Assembly (NCBI GenBank): GCA_964387865.1
Contig: CAYLXC010000011.1
Coordinates: 1 to 29,439 of the forward strand
DNA: 29,439 nucleotides
DNA from: CAYLXC01 sp964387865
Lineage (GTDB): Bacteria > Patescibacteriota > Microgenomatia > Daviesbacterales > UBA10151
Direction: 5' to 3'
Translations under genes and position numbers: made by a program
The notes under the pieces: generated by a model
Database searches by the model: none
What the model saw: only the letters and a program-made list of their open reading frames with translations
Told to the model about the DNA's origin: nothing
Shown: one piece after another, positions 6,257-13,285 of the stretch
Layout of the letters: every line of letters starts with the position of its first letter
Position numbering within the stretch: position 1 is the first letter of the stretch

Positions 6257-7908
6257 AAAAAGCAGTTTTATATTTAAGAGTTTCTTCAAAAGAGCAAATG
6301 GAAGGAAGTAGTATTGAGACTCAAGAGAGGATCTGTACTGATTATGCCCTAAGAAACGAGTATGAGATAGACAGGATATTTACTGAAAAGGGTGAGAGTG
6401 CCAAAACAGCTGATAGGACAGAATTAAAAGCCCTATTGGATTATGTAAGTAAATATTCTAAGAACTTAGAAGCGGCAATCATTTATAAAATAGATAGATT
6501 GGCTAGAAATACCTTAGATCACGCTCAGCTTAAATTATTTTTCAATAAGTTTGGAATTAAATTAGTCTCAGCCACCGAAAACCTTGAAGACACCCCTGTT
6601 GGCAGGCTTATAGAGAACCAATTAGCAGGATTTGCTCAATTTGATAATGAGATTAGAGCAGAACGATGTAAAATCGGTATGATGGCAGCTGTAAAGGCTG
6701 GAAGATATGTTTGGAAAGCTCCAATAGGATATAAGAATACTGGCGGTAAAGGTACTTCAAACTTAAGTTTAGACACGCCTAAGAGAGTTAAACTGGTCAG
6801 AAAGGCCTGGGAGTATATAGATACTGGTTATGCTCCTGAAGAAGCTAGAAAAGCCATAACAAAAGATGGATTAAGAGGGGAAAGCGGTAAACCTGTAAGC
6901 AAAAGCAACTTTCATAGGTTAATTAGGAATAAAGTCTACATAGGTATTATTGAAAAATTTGGCTTGTCAGTTGTTGGAAACTTCAAGCCTCTAGTTGCCT
7001 ATGACCTTTTTCAAAGGGTTCAGGAAAAACTTCAGAAAAATGGCAAGAATATGCCTGTTTATAAGATAGACAATGAAGACTTTCCACTCAGGGGATTAGT
7101 AACTTGTAGCCAGTGTAACCAAAGAATGACAGCTAGTTGGTCTAAAGGGAGGTCTCAGAGATACGCATATTACAGGTGTAAATTTTGCAGAAGAGTGAAT
7201 CTAAAAAGGGATGATTTAGAGAGTAATTTCATTAAACTCCTAAAAGAGCATAGTTATAAATCAGAGTTAAAAGAAATGTTGATTGAAGCTATTGAGGCTA
7301 ACTTAGAATATAGGGCTCAAGGCAACAAGATAAGAGTAAATGAACTTGAAAAACAAATATTGCAACTTAAGGCTAAAGAGAAGCAGATTGTAGAGAAAAA
7401 TTTCGGGAATGTTATAAACGATAATCTGGCAAAAGAACTACTTGAAGAAAACGAACAGCAAATATCTGAGGCAACACTAGAACTTCATCAGCATACAGAT
7501 AGTAGAGATGATGTTATGAAGGTAGTTAAGCATAGTCTTTCCGTGTTAGAAGATATTAGCGGAGTATGGTTAGCTGTGGATTTAGATATAAAGAAACGGT
7601 TCCAAAAATTCCTTTTTCCTCATGGACTGCCTTATGACGGTTCAAATTTTGGAACCACTAGATTAGCCTATTGTATAGAGAAAAAGTGGAGTAGTAATCC
7701 CCAACAATTTCTTTTGGTAGGCCCGGAAGGAATCGAACCCTCATCAAGTGTGTATAAGACACCCGCTCTACCACTGAGCTACGGGCCTGAGCAGATGAGA
7801 TTATATCAAATTTCCACTTTCATTTTTCTTAAAATTGTATCTAAAATGAATTTAGAGATTCTTCGCTACGCCGAGTCAGACTCGGCTACACTCAGAATGA
7901 CAATATAG
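6253..7908 (+). CDS. Large serine recombinase, frame reading through a tRNA gene
   Basis: 551 residues. The N-terminal resolvase domain has YLRVSSKEQ with catalytic Ser11. It is followed by a recombinase domain (APIGYKNTGGKG ... FHRLIRNKVYIGII), a zinc ribbon with two CxxC pairs (TCSQC and RCKFC, about 285-320), and a coiled coil (about 350-410). These enzymes integrate and excise DNA between unlike att sites through a 5'-phosphoserine link. The last 60 or so residues (VGPEGIEPSSSVYKTP...) are an antisense translation of the tRNA gene at 7715-7788 and of a palindromic repeat. The native end was probably near KKWSSNPQQF, and the present stop comes from host DNA. Confidence 0.9.
   Translation: MKKAVLYLRVSSKEQMEGSSIETQERICTDYALRNEYEIDRIFTEKGESAKTADRTELKALLDYVSKYSKNLEAAIIYKIDRLARNTLDHAQLKLFFNKFGIKLVSATENLEDTPVGRLIENQLAGFAQFDNEIRAERCKIGMMAAVKAGRYVWKAPIGYKNTGGKGTSNLSLDTPKRVKLVRKAWEYIDTGYAPEEARKAITKDGLRGESGKPVSKSNFHRLIRNKVYIGIIEKFGLSVVGNFKPLVAYDLFQRVQEKLQKNGKNMPVYKIDNEDFPLRGLVTCSQCNQRMTASWSKGRSQRYAYYRCKFCRRVNLKRDDLESNFIKLLKEHSYKSELKEMLIEAIEANLEYRAQGNKIRVNELEKQILQLKAKEKQIVEKNFGNVINDNLAKELLEENEQQISEATLELHQHTDSRDDVMKVVKHSLSVLEDISGVWLAVDLDIKKRFQKFLFPHGLPYDGSNFGTTRLAYCIEKKWSSNPQQFLLVGPEGIEPSSSVYKTPALPLSYGPEQMRLYQISTFIFLKIVSKMNLEILRYAESDSATLRMTI
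7715..7788 (-). tRNA. tRNA-Ile (anticodon UAU), CCA encoded
   Basis: A complete cloverleaf on the minus strand. The acceptor is AGGCCCG/CGGGCCT (7 bp) with discriminator A and encoded CCA. The D arm is GCTC-AGTGGTA-GAGC. The anticodon arm is GGTGT-CTTATAC-ACACT with U33 and anticodon UAU. The variable loop has four bases, and the T arm is GAGGG-TTCGATT-CCTTC. UAU would read AUA (Ile) directly. Most bacteria instead use a CAU tRNA modified to lysidine by TilS, so this is the less common solution. Confidence 0.9.
7800..7805 (-). promoter_or_regulatory. Extended -10 promoter of tRNA-Ile
   Basis: The minus strand reads TTTGATATAAT, a TATAAT box preceded by TG one base away (extended -10), eleven bases before the mature tRNA 5' end. 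No good -35 box is seen. Confidence 0.5.
7855..7902. repeat. Palindromic repeat of the TGTCATTC/GAATGACA family, copy 1
   Basis: On the minus strand it begins TGTCATTCTGAG and ends GAAGAATCTC. The centre is a 7-bp hairpin, GCCGAGT-CAG-ACTCGGC. It encodes the last residues of the read-through recombinase frame. Confidence 0.7.
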
Positions 7909-7941
7909 AAATTGTGCTTTTTGAGTGTGACGAGCGACTCC

Positions 7942-10287
7942 CTACAGCCTTGCCCTTTGGATAATATCTGCCTCAACTTGCTTTTCATCCCTACCATATT
8001 TTAATCTTGATAACTCCTTAATTGCCTGGCCTATTTGTGGTTTTAACATACCTTTCCACTTAACCATATCCTTGGTTGTATCCAAAGAAAACGGCACAAC
8101 TGGTTCACCTTGAACTTGTGTTTTAATATATGTATGCGGAGATTCAATATTAACCAAATCCTGCTCAGTAAATGTTGGAGTAAATTCATGCTGGAGATAA
8201 TTTGCATCCGTTATCCCAACCCTGAATGCAACAACCGTACCTACATTTCCAAAAACCGCATTTTTTAAATCCTCACCAATTTGTCCAATAAACTGATTGG
8301 CAACTATTAAATTAAGGCGATATTTTCTTGCCTCGGATAAAATATCTGCAAATGTTTCCGTTGCAAAATTTTGAAACTCATCAACATATAAATAAAAATC
8401 CCTTCTTTGCTCCATTGGCATATTTGAGCGAGACATTGCTGCAGCCAAAATTTTAGGAACCAAAATTAATCCTAAAAAGTTTGAATTTTCCTCACCAATC
8501 CTTCCTTTTGATAAATTCATAATCAAAATTTTTCCCTCATCCATAACTTTTCTCAAATCAAATGAAGATATTGATTGACCAATAATATTTCTCATCATTT
8601 TATTTGTAACAAATCGTCCAAACTTTGAAACCGTATAATCCAAGACTTCGGATTTGTGAAAGTCTGTTGTTTGTGCAATCTGATCAGTCCAATACCTTCT
8701 TACAACAGGATCTGAAACTTGTGGCAGAAGCTCCCTGACAAAATTAGCATCAGTCATAATTCTCATAACTTCAACAAATGTTGCGCCAGGCTTACTCATA
8801 GCAGTAAGCATTGCATTTCTAACACCATGCTCAAAGCGGGGACCAATAATTCCTGTTTTATTTGGATCAAAAAGCTTATACATAAGGCCAATTATTGATG
8901 CCACAACAAAATGTTTTTGCTCCTCTGTATATGCCTCAAGCATGTTTAAACCGAAAGGGCGGGCAATATCTGACGGTTCAAAATAAATTACATCCTCTGC
9001 TCTTTGTGGAGGTATAAGCTCAAGCATTTCCTCAGCAGCATCACCGTGAGGATCAATAAAACAAAGACCCTTTCCTGCTAAAATATCTTGCACCATCAAA
9101 CTTTTTAAAAATTCAGTTTTTCCTGTTCCTGTCCTTCCAATTACGTACATGTGTCTCCTTCTATCATCCTCTGCCAAATAAACCGGCCTCTCAATACCTC
9201 TAAAAACAGATCTTCCAAGATAAAGTCCGGATGTTGGAATTTTTTCCGGAGCCGGAGCTCTTTTGGAAGAAAGCCATGTAATATACGGAGTTTCAATAGA
9301 TTTATTAGGAAAATGGAAAATTGATGCAAGCTCATCAGACGTTAATACAGAAGGTTTGGAAAATCTGGGCATATAACGGTAAATAAAATCTGTTAAAAAA
9401 CTTTTTTCAGAAAATACTTTTGCTCCTGTAAAATTATTGTATGGACCGCTAAACTGCTCAAAAGCAGCCTTAATGTTTGTAAGGTGTGCTTTGGCAGATT
9501 CTGATGAGGTGGATGAGGTAACAATCCTAATAATTGTGTCAAAACCTGATTTGGAAATTTTGCTCTCCACTGCCTCCAGCTGTTTGGCATCAGGCGGAGG
9601 CTTAGGATTTTTCTCATCCCCCGGATCTTTTTCTTTTTTGATCCATTTTTTACCTGCATCTTTCCATTTACCTCCTGATGGTGAAATCATAAGTTGAACA
9701 GCTGCTCCTTCACCTGGCTGCATTTTTGCTAAAGCTGAAGTTATGGCAGAGAGTGGATCTGTTGGCAAATCCCTAAAAGTTTTTATTGGAAAATAATCAG
9801 CACTTTTAAGTTTTAGCTGAGTATATGCAGTTTGTGAATTTTCAGAAAAAATATTATATTCAGGAACTTCTTTAATTTCGGCATCAGGATATGCTCCATT
9901 AATTTGTTTTTCTAAAAGATCTTGATGAGTTTTATGGCAGGAAACAAAAAATTTGATTGATTCATGAACAGCAACAATTTCAAATGAAACTTGTGGCTGG
10001 GGAGTAAAAACAGACAACATCCCACCTGATTTTTGTAAGGAGGCAAAAGTTGCAAAAAGTTGTTCTGCAGCATCAATTTTTATCTCATTTCCTCTTGGGA
10101 CTTTGACTTGAAGCAAAACAAACTGGAGGGAAGTTTTTTCCCTATTTCTATGCTTTATCCAGCCTACAAAATACTTCTTAAAAAAAAGAAAAATCCCGAT
10201 AAGCAGTAAAATTGCCGCAAAAAATGCAACAACTACCATTATGAGAGAGACAAAATCTATTCCACTACTTTGTGTTGTAACTTCCAT
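7942..10287 (-). CDS. VirD4/TraG-like membrane-anchored DNA-translocation ATPase
   Basis: 781 residues. One transmembrane helix (about 13-36) is followed by a long non-catalytic domain (about 50-350), then a RecA-like ATPase: Walker A GRTGTGKT at 384-391, a nearby LCFIDPHGDAAEEML segment, and YVDEFQNFATETFADILSEARKY, the TraG/VirD4 signature followed by LIVANQF. This is the form annotated in Patescibacteria as type IV secretory conjugative DNA transfer protein. It probably sits on the inner face of the membrane and moves DNA or protein. No other conjugation genes are in the window, so a stand-alone DNA-uptake or secretion role is possible. It follows a small gene (4-base gap) in one operon. 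Confidence 0.85.
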   Translation of the reverse strand: MEVTTQSSGIDFVSLIMVVVAFFAAILLLIGIFLFFKKYFVGWIKHRNREKTSLQFVLLQVKVPRGNEIKIDAAEQLFATFASLQKSGGMLSVFTPQPQVSFEIVAVHESIKFFVSCHKTHQDLLEKQINGAYPDAEIKEVPEYNIFSENSQTAYTQLKLKSADYFPIKTFRDLPTDPLSAITSALAKMQPGEGAAVQLMISPSGGKWKDAGKKWIKKEKDPGDEKNPKPPPDAKQLEAVESKISKSGFDTIIRIVTSSTSSESAKAHLTNIKAAFEQFSGPYNNFTGAKVFSEKSFLTDFIYRYMPRFSKPSVLTSDELASIFHFPNKSIETPYITWLSSKRAPAPEKIPTSGLYLGRSVFRGIERPVYLAEDDRRRHMYVIGRTGTGKTEFLKSLMVQDILAGKGLCFIDPHGDAAEEMLELIPPQRAEDVIYFEPSDIARPFGLNMLEAYTEEQKHFVVASIIGLMYKLFDPNKTGIIGPRFEHGVRNAMLTAMSKPGATFVEVMRIMTDANFVRELLPQVSDPVVRRYWTDQIAQTTDFHKSEVLDYTVSKFGRFVTNKMMRNIIGQSISSFDLRKVMDEGKILIMNLSKGRIGEENSNFLGLILVPKILAAAMSRSNMPMEQRRDFYLYVDEFQNFATETFADILSEARKYRLNLIVANQFIGQIGEDLKNAVFGNVGTVVAFRVGITDANYLQHEFTPTFTEQDLVNIESPHTYIKTQVQGEPVVPFSLDTTKDMVKWKGMLKPQIGQAIKELSRLKYGRDEKQVEADIIQRARL

Positions 10288-10291
10288 TATT

Positions 10292-10720
10292 TTAATTTCC
10301 TATCTCTAGTTGATCAGAATCATACTTATTCTCAACTTGAGCAGCTTTCCTAATCTTGCCTCTCCTAAGCTTAGTTAATATGTTCCCTGGAGCATGTCTA
10401 ATTTTATTTCCACCTCCCCTAATTTTATCTGCAATCCTTTTCAATATGTTTCGAAAATCTCTATTTTTTGATTCAACTTCCTCATGAAACTCAAAATTCT
10501 CATTACCGGGACTTTCTGCGCCTACAGCGTCTAACTCCGGGGATTGGATTTTTTGTTCCATTGGAGGAGTAGCATCTTCTTCTGTATATGATCTATCATG
10601 TGTTCGAACCTCTTCTACAGTATTTTTTATTAAGTCGCGGTCATAATTTCTAGTTTCTTCAACAGTCTCTTCCGGTTCATATTCAGTTTCTGAAGCTAAT
10701 TCCTTAACATCAGTGCTCAT
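10292..10720 (-). CDS. Charge-segregated hypothetical protein before the VirD4-like ATPase (142 aa)
   Basis: The N-terminal two thirds is very acidic and low in complexity (for example ETEYEPEETVEETRNYDRD), probably disordered. The C-terminal third is basic (RIADKIRGGGNKIRHAPGNI, then LRRGKIRK). There is no membrane span or known domain. Four bases separate it from the VirD4-like gene, so they form a two-gene operon; an adaptor or nucleic-acid-binding role for the ATPase is a reasonable guess from charge alone. The start is fixed by a promoter six bases upstream. Confidence 0.6.
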   Translation of the reverse strand: MSTDVKELASETEYEPEETVEETRNYDRDLIKNTVEEVRTHDRSYTEEDATPPMEQKIQSPELDAVGAESPGNENFEFHEEVESKNRDFRNILKRIADKIRGGGNKIRHAPGNILTKLRRGKIRKAAQVENKYDSDQLEIGN

Positions 10721-10726
10721 GTTCTA

Positions 10727-10755
10727 ATTATCTCATATCACCTTGATCACGCCAA
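10727..10755 (-). promoter_or_regulatory. Promoter of the VirD4-like operon
   Basis: Minus strand: TTGGCG (10750-10755), 17-base spacer, GATAAT (10727-10732), then six bases to the ATG at 10720, a leaderless arrangement. It overlaps the divergent promoter of the reductase gene. Confidence 0.6.
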
Positions 10756-10771
10756 TTGGGAGACGTATAAT
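10743..10771 (+). promoter_or_regulatory. Promoter of the FNR-type reductase
   Basis: TTGATC (10743-10748), 17-base spacer, TATAAT (10766-10771), eight bases to the ATG at 10780, again leaderless. It shares 13 bases with the divergent promoter, so the two probably exclude each other. Confidence 0.7.
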
Positions 10772-10779
10772 CCCTCTAC

Positions 10780-11451
10780 ATGAAATTTAAGATTTTACAA
10801 AAAAAGAAGGATGCAAACAAAACTTTTAGTTTAATTTTGGAAAAGCCAAAAGATTTCAGATTTTATCCCGGACAATATTTAGATGTGGAATTACCAGTAA
10901 ATGATCCATTAGGAAAAACTAGAATTTTTTCAATTTCTTCATCCCCTTCTGAGGATTTCATAATGCTTACATACAAAACAGGAATAAGTATTTATAAGAA
11001 GAAACTTCAAAGTTTAAAGCGCGGGGATATTATTTCTAGCTCACATCCTGCAGGAACAATAGTTTTAGATGATTCATCACCAGCTGTTTTGATACCGGGA
11101 GGAATAGGAATTGCCCCCCACAGGTCCATGATTAAATGGGCAGTTGATGGAAAGTTAAACCTACCTATTATATTAATATATTCCAACTCCGATCCGGATT
11201 TTATTTTTAAAAAAGAGTTGGATATATGGCAAAAACAATATCCCAAGTTAACCATACATTATGTGATCACATCAAAAGTCGGCCATTTAAATGAAACCAA
11301 GGTGAAACAACTATACCCTATACCCTATACCCTATACCCTATCTTCTATCTTGCCGGTCCTCCAGCAATGGTAGATGATTTTGAGGAAATTCTGTTAAAG
11401 TTAGGGATTGATGATACATCTATCAGAACTGACAGATTCGATGGCTATTAA
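10780..11451 (+). CDS. FNR-type FAD/NAD(P)-dependent oxidoreductase
   Basis: 223 residues, the two-domain core of ferredoxin-NADP reductases. FAD domain: FYPGQYLDVELP and RIFSISSSPSE, where the RxxS motif binds flavin. NAD(P) domain: LIPGGIGIAPHRSM for the pyrophosphate, FYLAGPPAMVD, and a closing DRFDGY next to the flavin. No ferredoxin domain or cysteine cluster is attached, so it must pass electrons to or from a separate partner. Between the domains the gene carries four perfect copies of CTATACC plus a partial copy, coding YPIPYTLYPI. A gain or loss of one 7-base unit would shift the frame. It converges on sodX with only one base between stops. Confidence 0.85.
   Translation: MKFKILQKKKDANKTFSLILEKPKDFRFYPGQYLDVELPVNDPLGKTRIFSISSSPSEDFIMLTYKTGISIYKKKLQSLKRGDIISSSHPAGTIVLDDSSPAVLIPGGIGIAPHRSMIKWAVDGKLNLPIILIYSNSDPDFIFKKELDIWQKQYPKLTIHYVITSKVGHLNETKVKQLYPIPYTLYPIFYLAGPPAMVDDFEEILLKLGIDDTSIRTDRFDGY
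11311..11342 (+). repeat. Heptanucleotide tandem repeat (CTATACC)4 inside a gene
   Basis: Four perfect CTATACC units and a partial CTAT, within the NAD(P)-domain half of the reductase gene. Seven is not a multiple of three, so copy-number changes would switch the frame. Confidence 0.9.
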
Positions 11452-11452
11452 A

Positions 11453-11845
11453 TCACTCTCCACAACAAATAAGTTTAAATCCGCAGTTTGAACAAATTGC
11501 ATCTTTTCTGCCATAAATTCCAATCACAGGTGATCCACATTGCGGACATGGAATCTGATCACTTCTGTATACCACCTTCCCCAAAACCTGATCCAAACTA
11601 ATTGGCCCAAAATCCCTGGAATCCGTACTTTCCTCCTCATTATCCCCCATAACCACAAACCTATTACCCATAACCTTCTCCACCCTTTTGACTATTTCCC
11701 TTCCCCCTTGTTTTATAACAACTATATCCCCAACTTTTGGCTTTACAAACCAATTAATAGACAAGATATCCTGGCCCGGATGCAGATAAGGTTTCATGGA
11801 ATTTCCATTTACTGTGAATCTGGAAACTGGTATCAATTTTGTCAT
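11453..11845 (-). CDS. sodX: Nickel-SOD maturation protease (S26 family) with zinc ribbon
   Basis: 130 residues from the ATG at 11845. A longer frame exists, but its extra 25 residues are a translation of a palindromic repeat. S26 peptidase motifs: VNGNSMKPYLHPGQ with nucleophile Ser16, REIVKRV with general base Lys53, and VVMGDNEEESTDSRDFG. There is no transmembrane helix, unlike ordinary signal peptidase I and like SodX enzymes. The C-terminal CPQC...CSNC (100-121) is a zinc-ribbon extension. The preceding gene is a nickel SOD, whose leader SodX removes to expose His1. The start codon ATG itself lies inside the terminal arm of the repeat. Confidence 0.8.
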   Translation of the reverse strand: MTKLIPVSRFTVNGNSMKPYLHPGQDILSINWFVKPKVGDIVVIKQGGREIVKRVEKVMGNRFVVMGDNEEESTDSRDFGPISLDQVLGKVVYRSDQIPCPQCGSPVIGIYGRKDAICSNCGFKLICCGE

Positions 11846-11920
11846 TGCGAGGAGCGAAGCGACGTGGCAATCTACTTCATTTAACAGATTCCCACGCCCC
11901 TGCGGGGCTCGGAATGACAA
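11839..11920. repeat. Palindromic repeat family, copy 2, between sodN and sodX
   Basis: 82 bp with 13-bp terminal inverted repeats, TTGTCATTGCGAG against TTGTCATTCCGAG on the other strand (one mismatch). An internal GC hairpin (CCCCTGCGGGG) is present. It fills the sodN-sodX gap and supplies the ATG of sodX. Confidence 0.85.
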
Positions 11921-11924
11921 TGGA

Positions 11925-12428
11925 TTACTTGTGCGATACCATTTCCCCTTCAGTTGGATAACCGGAAGGGATTCTTACAGGCTCCATACTTTTGGATTTC
12001 CAAAAAATCTCTGCAAATTCCTGAACCGCTGCTAGTAAATCTTGTGCCACCTTTTCATCCACCTCCTGCTTTGCTTTTGAAGCAAGTTTTAATATTTTCC
12101 ATACTTTTTCATGAAGATCTGGTACATCTTTACTATTTTCTTCTTTAAAATAATCTCCCCAGATAATTCTGACCTCTCTTTTAACAATTTCTGCATGTTC
12201 TTCTTTAACGTTTGTAAGCCTTGAAATTTGTGAAATAATCTTTTTTCTCTCCTCAAATGGAGGCTCTGCACTACTTGCTTTAAGTTCATTTATTAAATTA
12301 TTTATCCTGATTACGCTGTGTGCTGCCATCTGCATCTCGTGCGGATCATAAATCCCGCAAGGAATATCACAATGAGCAAAAACTGGTTTTGTGGGAAGAA
12401 GTTTAATTAAAAAGTCCAAAAGTTTCAT
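11925..12428 (-). CDS. sodN: Nickel-containing superoxide dismutase
   Basis: 167 residues. The nickel hook HCDIPCGIYDP sits at residues 19-29: after cleavage before His19 the ligands are His1, Cys2 and Cys6 of the mature protein, with Asp3, Pro5, Gly7, Tyr9 and Asp10 also conserved. An 18-residue leader (MKLLDFLIKLLPTKPVFA) precedes it and is removed by SodX, encoded next. The mature part, about 149 residues of helices, would form the four-helix bundle that assembles as a hexamer. It converts superoxide to peroxide and oxygen. The nickel transporter at 18316 could supply the metal. The leaderless promoter overlaps an inverted repeat. Confidence 0.93.
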   Translation of the reverse strand: MKLLDFLIKLLPTKPVFAHCDIPCGIYDPHEMQMAAHSVIRINNLINELKASSAEPPFEERKKIISQISRLTNVKEEHAEIVKREVRIIWGDYFKEENSKDVPDLHEKVWKILKLASKAKQEVDEKVAQDLLAAVQEFAEIFWKSKSMEPVRIPSGYPTEGEMVSHK

Positions 12429-12437
12429 TACCTAAAT

Positions 12438-12471
12438 TATATAGCACTATTAACAGATGGTTGTAAACAAC
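12438..12471 (-). promoter_or_regulatory. sodN promoter with inverted repeat
   Basis: Minus strand: TTTACA (12462-12467), 18-base spacer, TATATA (12438-12443), nine bases to the ATG. A TATAAT is also readable two bases closer. The inverted repeat GTTGT-TT-ACAAC (12460-12471) covers the -35 box and is a possible operator. Confidence 0.55.
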
Positions 12472-12491
12472 TGATAATAATTTTAAAGGAG

Positions 12492-12836
12492 TTATACCTT
12501 TCTTTTGCCCACAATATCACCAACCTTTTTCATCATCCAATCTAAGTCCAATCCCGGAGTTGTTCTTGCCACTAAATTACCATCAGTGATGTGCAAAAAA
12601 GAAGATTGTTCTCTTCCTCTCCAATCACGAGTCTGTATTAAAGCTTCTCTACAAGACCCACCAGTCTCCTGGCAAACTGCTTCAATACCTGTTCTAAGAA
12701 TTGTATATCTATTAAATAAAAAGTTAGGAAAATTCCATTCATCAGAGTGGTATGTTTCACCAATCTCTTTCAGGAGAGCATAAAAGCCTACTGGTGCTTC
12801 TTCAAAATTAGTTTCTGCTTCCTTACCTTGTGCCAT
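12492..12836 (-). CDS. Hypothetical protein (114 aa)
   Basis: It starts MAQGKEAETNFEEAPVGFYA and ends in a basic helix (DWMMKKVGDIVGKRKV). It is soluble with two cysteines (AVCQETGGSCREA), possibly a disulfide or metal pair, although the spacing is not a known motif. Segment SFLHITDGNLVARTTPG may be a beta hairpin. It has its own probable promoter: minus-strand TTGATT, 16 bases, TAAAAT at 12844-12849, seven bases to the ATG. I recognise no family. It lies between the sodN promoter and the trxB remnant, without obvious functional links to either. Confidence 0.55.
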   Translation of the reverse strand: MAQGKEAETNFEEAPVGFYALLKEIGETYHSDEWNFPNFLFNRYTILRTGIEAVCQETGGSCREALIQTRDWRGREQSSFLHITDGNLVARTTPGLDLDWMMKKVGDIVGKRKV

Positions 12837-12843
12837 ATCCCAT

Positions 12844-12871
12844 ATTTTACATATTTATTTCTTTAAATCAA
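12844..12871 (-). promoter_or_regulatory. Promoter of the 114-aa gene
   Basis: Minus strand TTGATT (12866-12871), 16-base spacer, TAAAAT (12844-12849), seven bases to the ATG at 12836: leaderless geometry. Confidence 0.45.
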
Positions 12872-12876
12872 ATTTA

Positions 12877-13005
12877 TTATTTCAAATTTTCCAAATATTC
12901 TTCTGCTCGCCTCGCTAGACGCGAGTCGTAGCGGGCCAGCCTCGACTAGACCCGTCTCGCCGACGAGGCGGACGTCGAGTCTAGGCGGGCATCAAAGGCT
13001 GCTTT
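12877..13005 (-). pseudogene. Diverged copy of the trxB 3' end, interrupted by a GC-rich insert
   Basis: On the minus strand 12991-13005 reads AAAGCAGCCTTTGAT (KAAFD) and 12877-12906 reads GCAGAAGAATATTTGGAA onward, translating AEEYLENLK-stop. The intact trxB ends KAAFDAEEYLEQLK. Nucleotide differences are mostly transitions at third positions. An 84-bp GC-rich insert splits the two parts. The remnant starts exactly at the stop codon of the antitoxin gene, so the toxin-antitoxin module lies between two copies of the trxB terminus. Confidence 0.7.
12907..12990. repeat. GC-rich imperfect palindromic insert (84 bp)
   Basis: Roughly two-thirds GC in AT-rich surroundings. It includes complementary segments CGCCTCG (12908-12914) and CGAGGCG (12964-12970) and the nearly palindromic pair CCTCGACTAGAC / GTCGAGTCTAGG. 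It is inserted inside the trxB 3' remnant. Confidence 0.65.
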
Positions 13006-13285
13006 ATGGATTCTGGCTAAGCTTTTCCATAATCCACATTCTGGCAAGAGTAGTTGGACCAATACCTTTGTGACCGGCTTCTTCTCGAAGTTTCTGAATA
13101 TCTTTGGGATCGAATCTAATAGTCAGAGTATCTGTCTTATTAGCTTGATGAAACCCAATTAAAGTTCCTTCATCTATTTCATCTAGAACAGAGTGGGTAT
13201 CCCAAAAATTTGCCTCTTCTTCTAGGGATTTAAATGGTTTGACTGGTTTTATGGTTCCTTTTTTTACATATTTAATTTTTACCAT
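13004..13285 (-). CDS. CopG/BrnA-type antitoxin
   Basis: 93 residues. The segment FKSLEEEANFWDTHSVLDEID, followed by TDTLTIRFDPKDIQKLREEA and GPTTLARMWIMEKL, matches the CopG-antitoxin pattern. That pattern is an FW(D)THS/D toxin-binding part, then a ribbon-helix-helix with the beta strand TLTIRF and two helices. It would neutralise the toxin encoded just before it and repress the operon as a dimer. Its ATG overlaps the end of the toxin gene by 14 bases; toxin-first order is the rule for BrnT/BrnA modules. The gene ends exactly where the trxB 3' remnant begins. Confidence 0.75.
   Translation of the reverse strand: MVKIKYVKKGTIKPVKPFKSLEEEANFWDTHSVLDEIDEGTLIGFHQANKTDTLTIRFDPKDIQKLREEAGHKGIGPTTLARMWIMEKLSQNP

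Larger units (their letters stand above)
1..7714. mobile_element. Probable integrated element ending at tRNA-Ile (left end outside window)
   Basis: A serine recombinase abuts the 3' end of a tRNA gene and its frame runs into it, the usual sign of an element inserted at the tRNA 3' end. All genes to the left are unknown, regulatory or recombination genes. No second copy of the tRNA 3' end is found in 1-7714, so the left junction is upstream of the window, or the att core is too short to see. The partial tyrosine recombinase could belong to a second, nested element. Confidence 0.5.

Noticed and set aside
9393..9697. Reading frames inside the VirD4-like gene on both strands
   Set aside because: Shadows of the strongly supported 781-residue frame; no motif or start signal of their own.
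11846..11920. 25-residue N-terminal extension of SodX
   Set aside because: It is a translation of palindromic repeat copy 2; the S26 fold begins right after the ATG at 11845.
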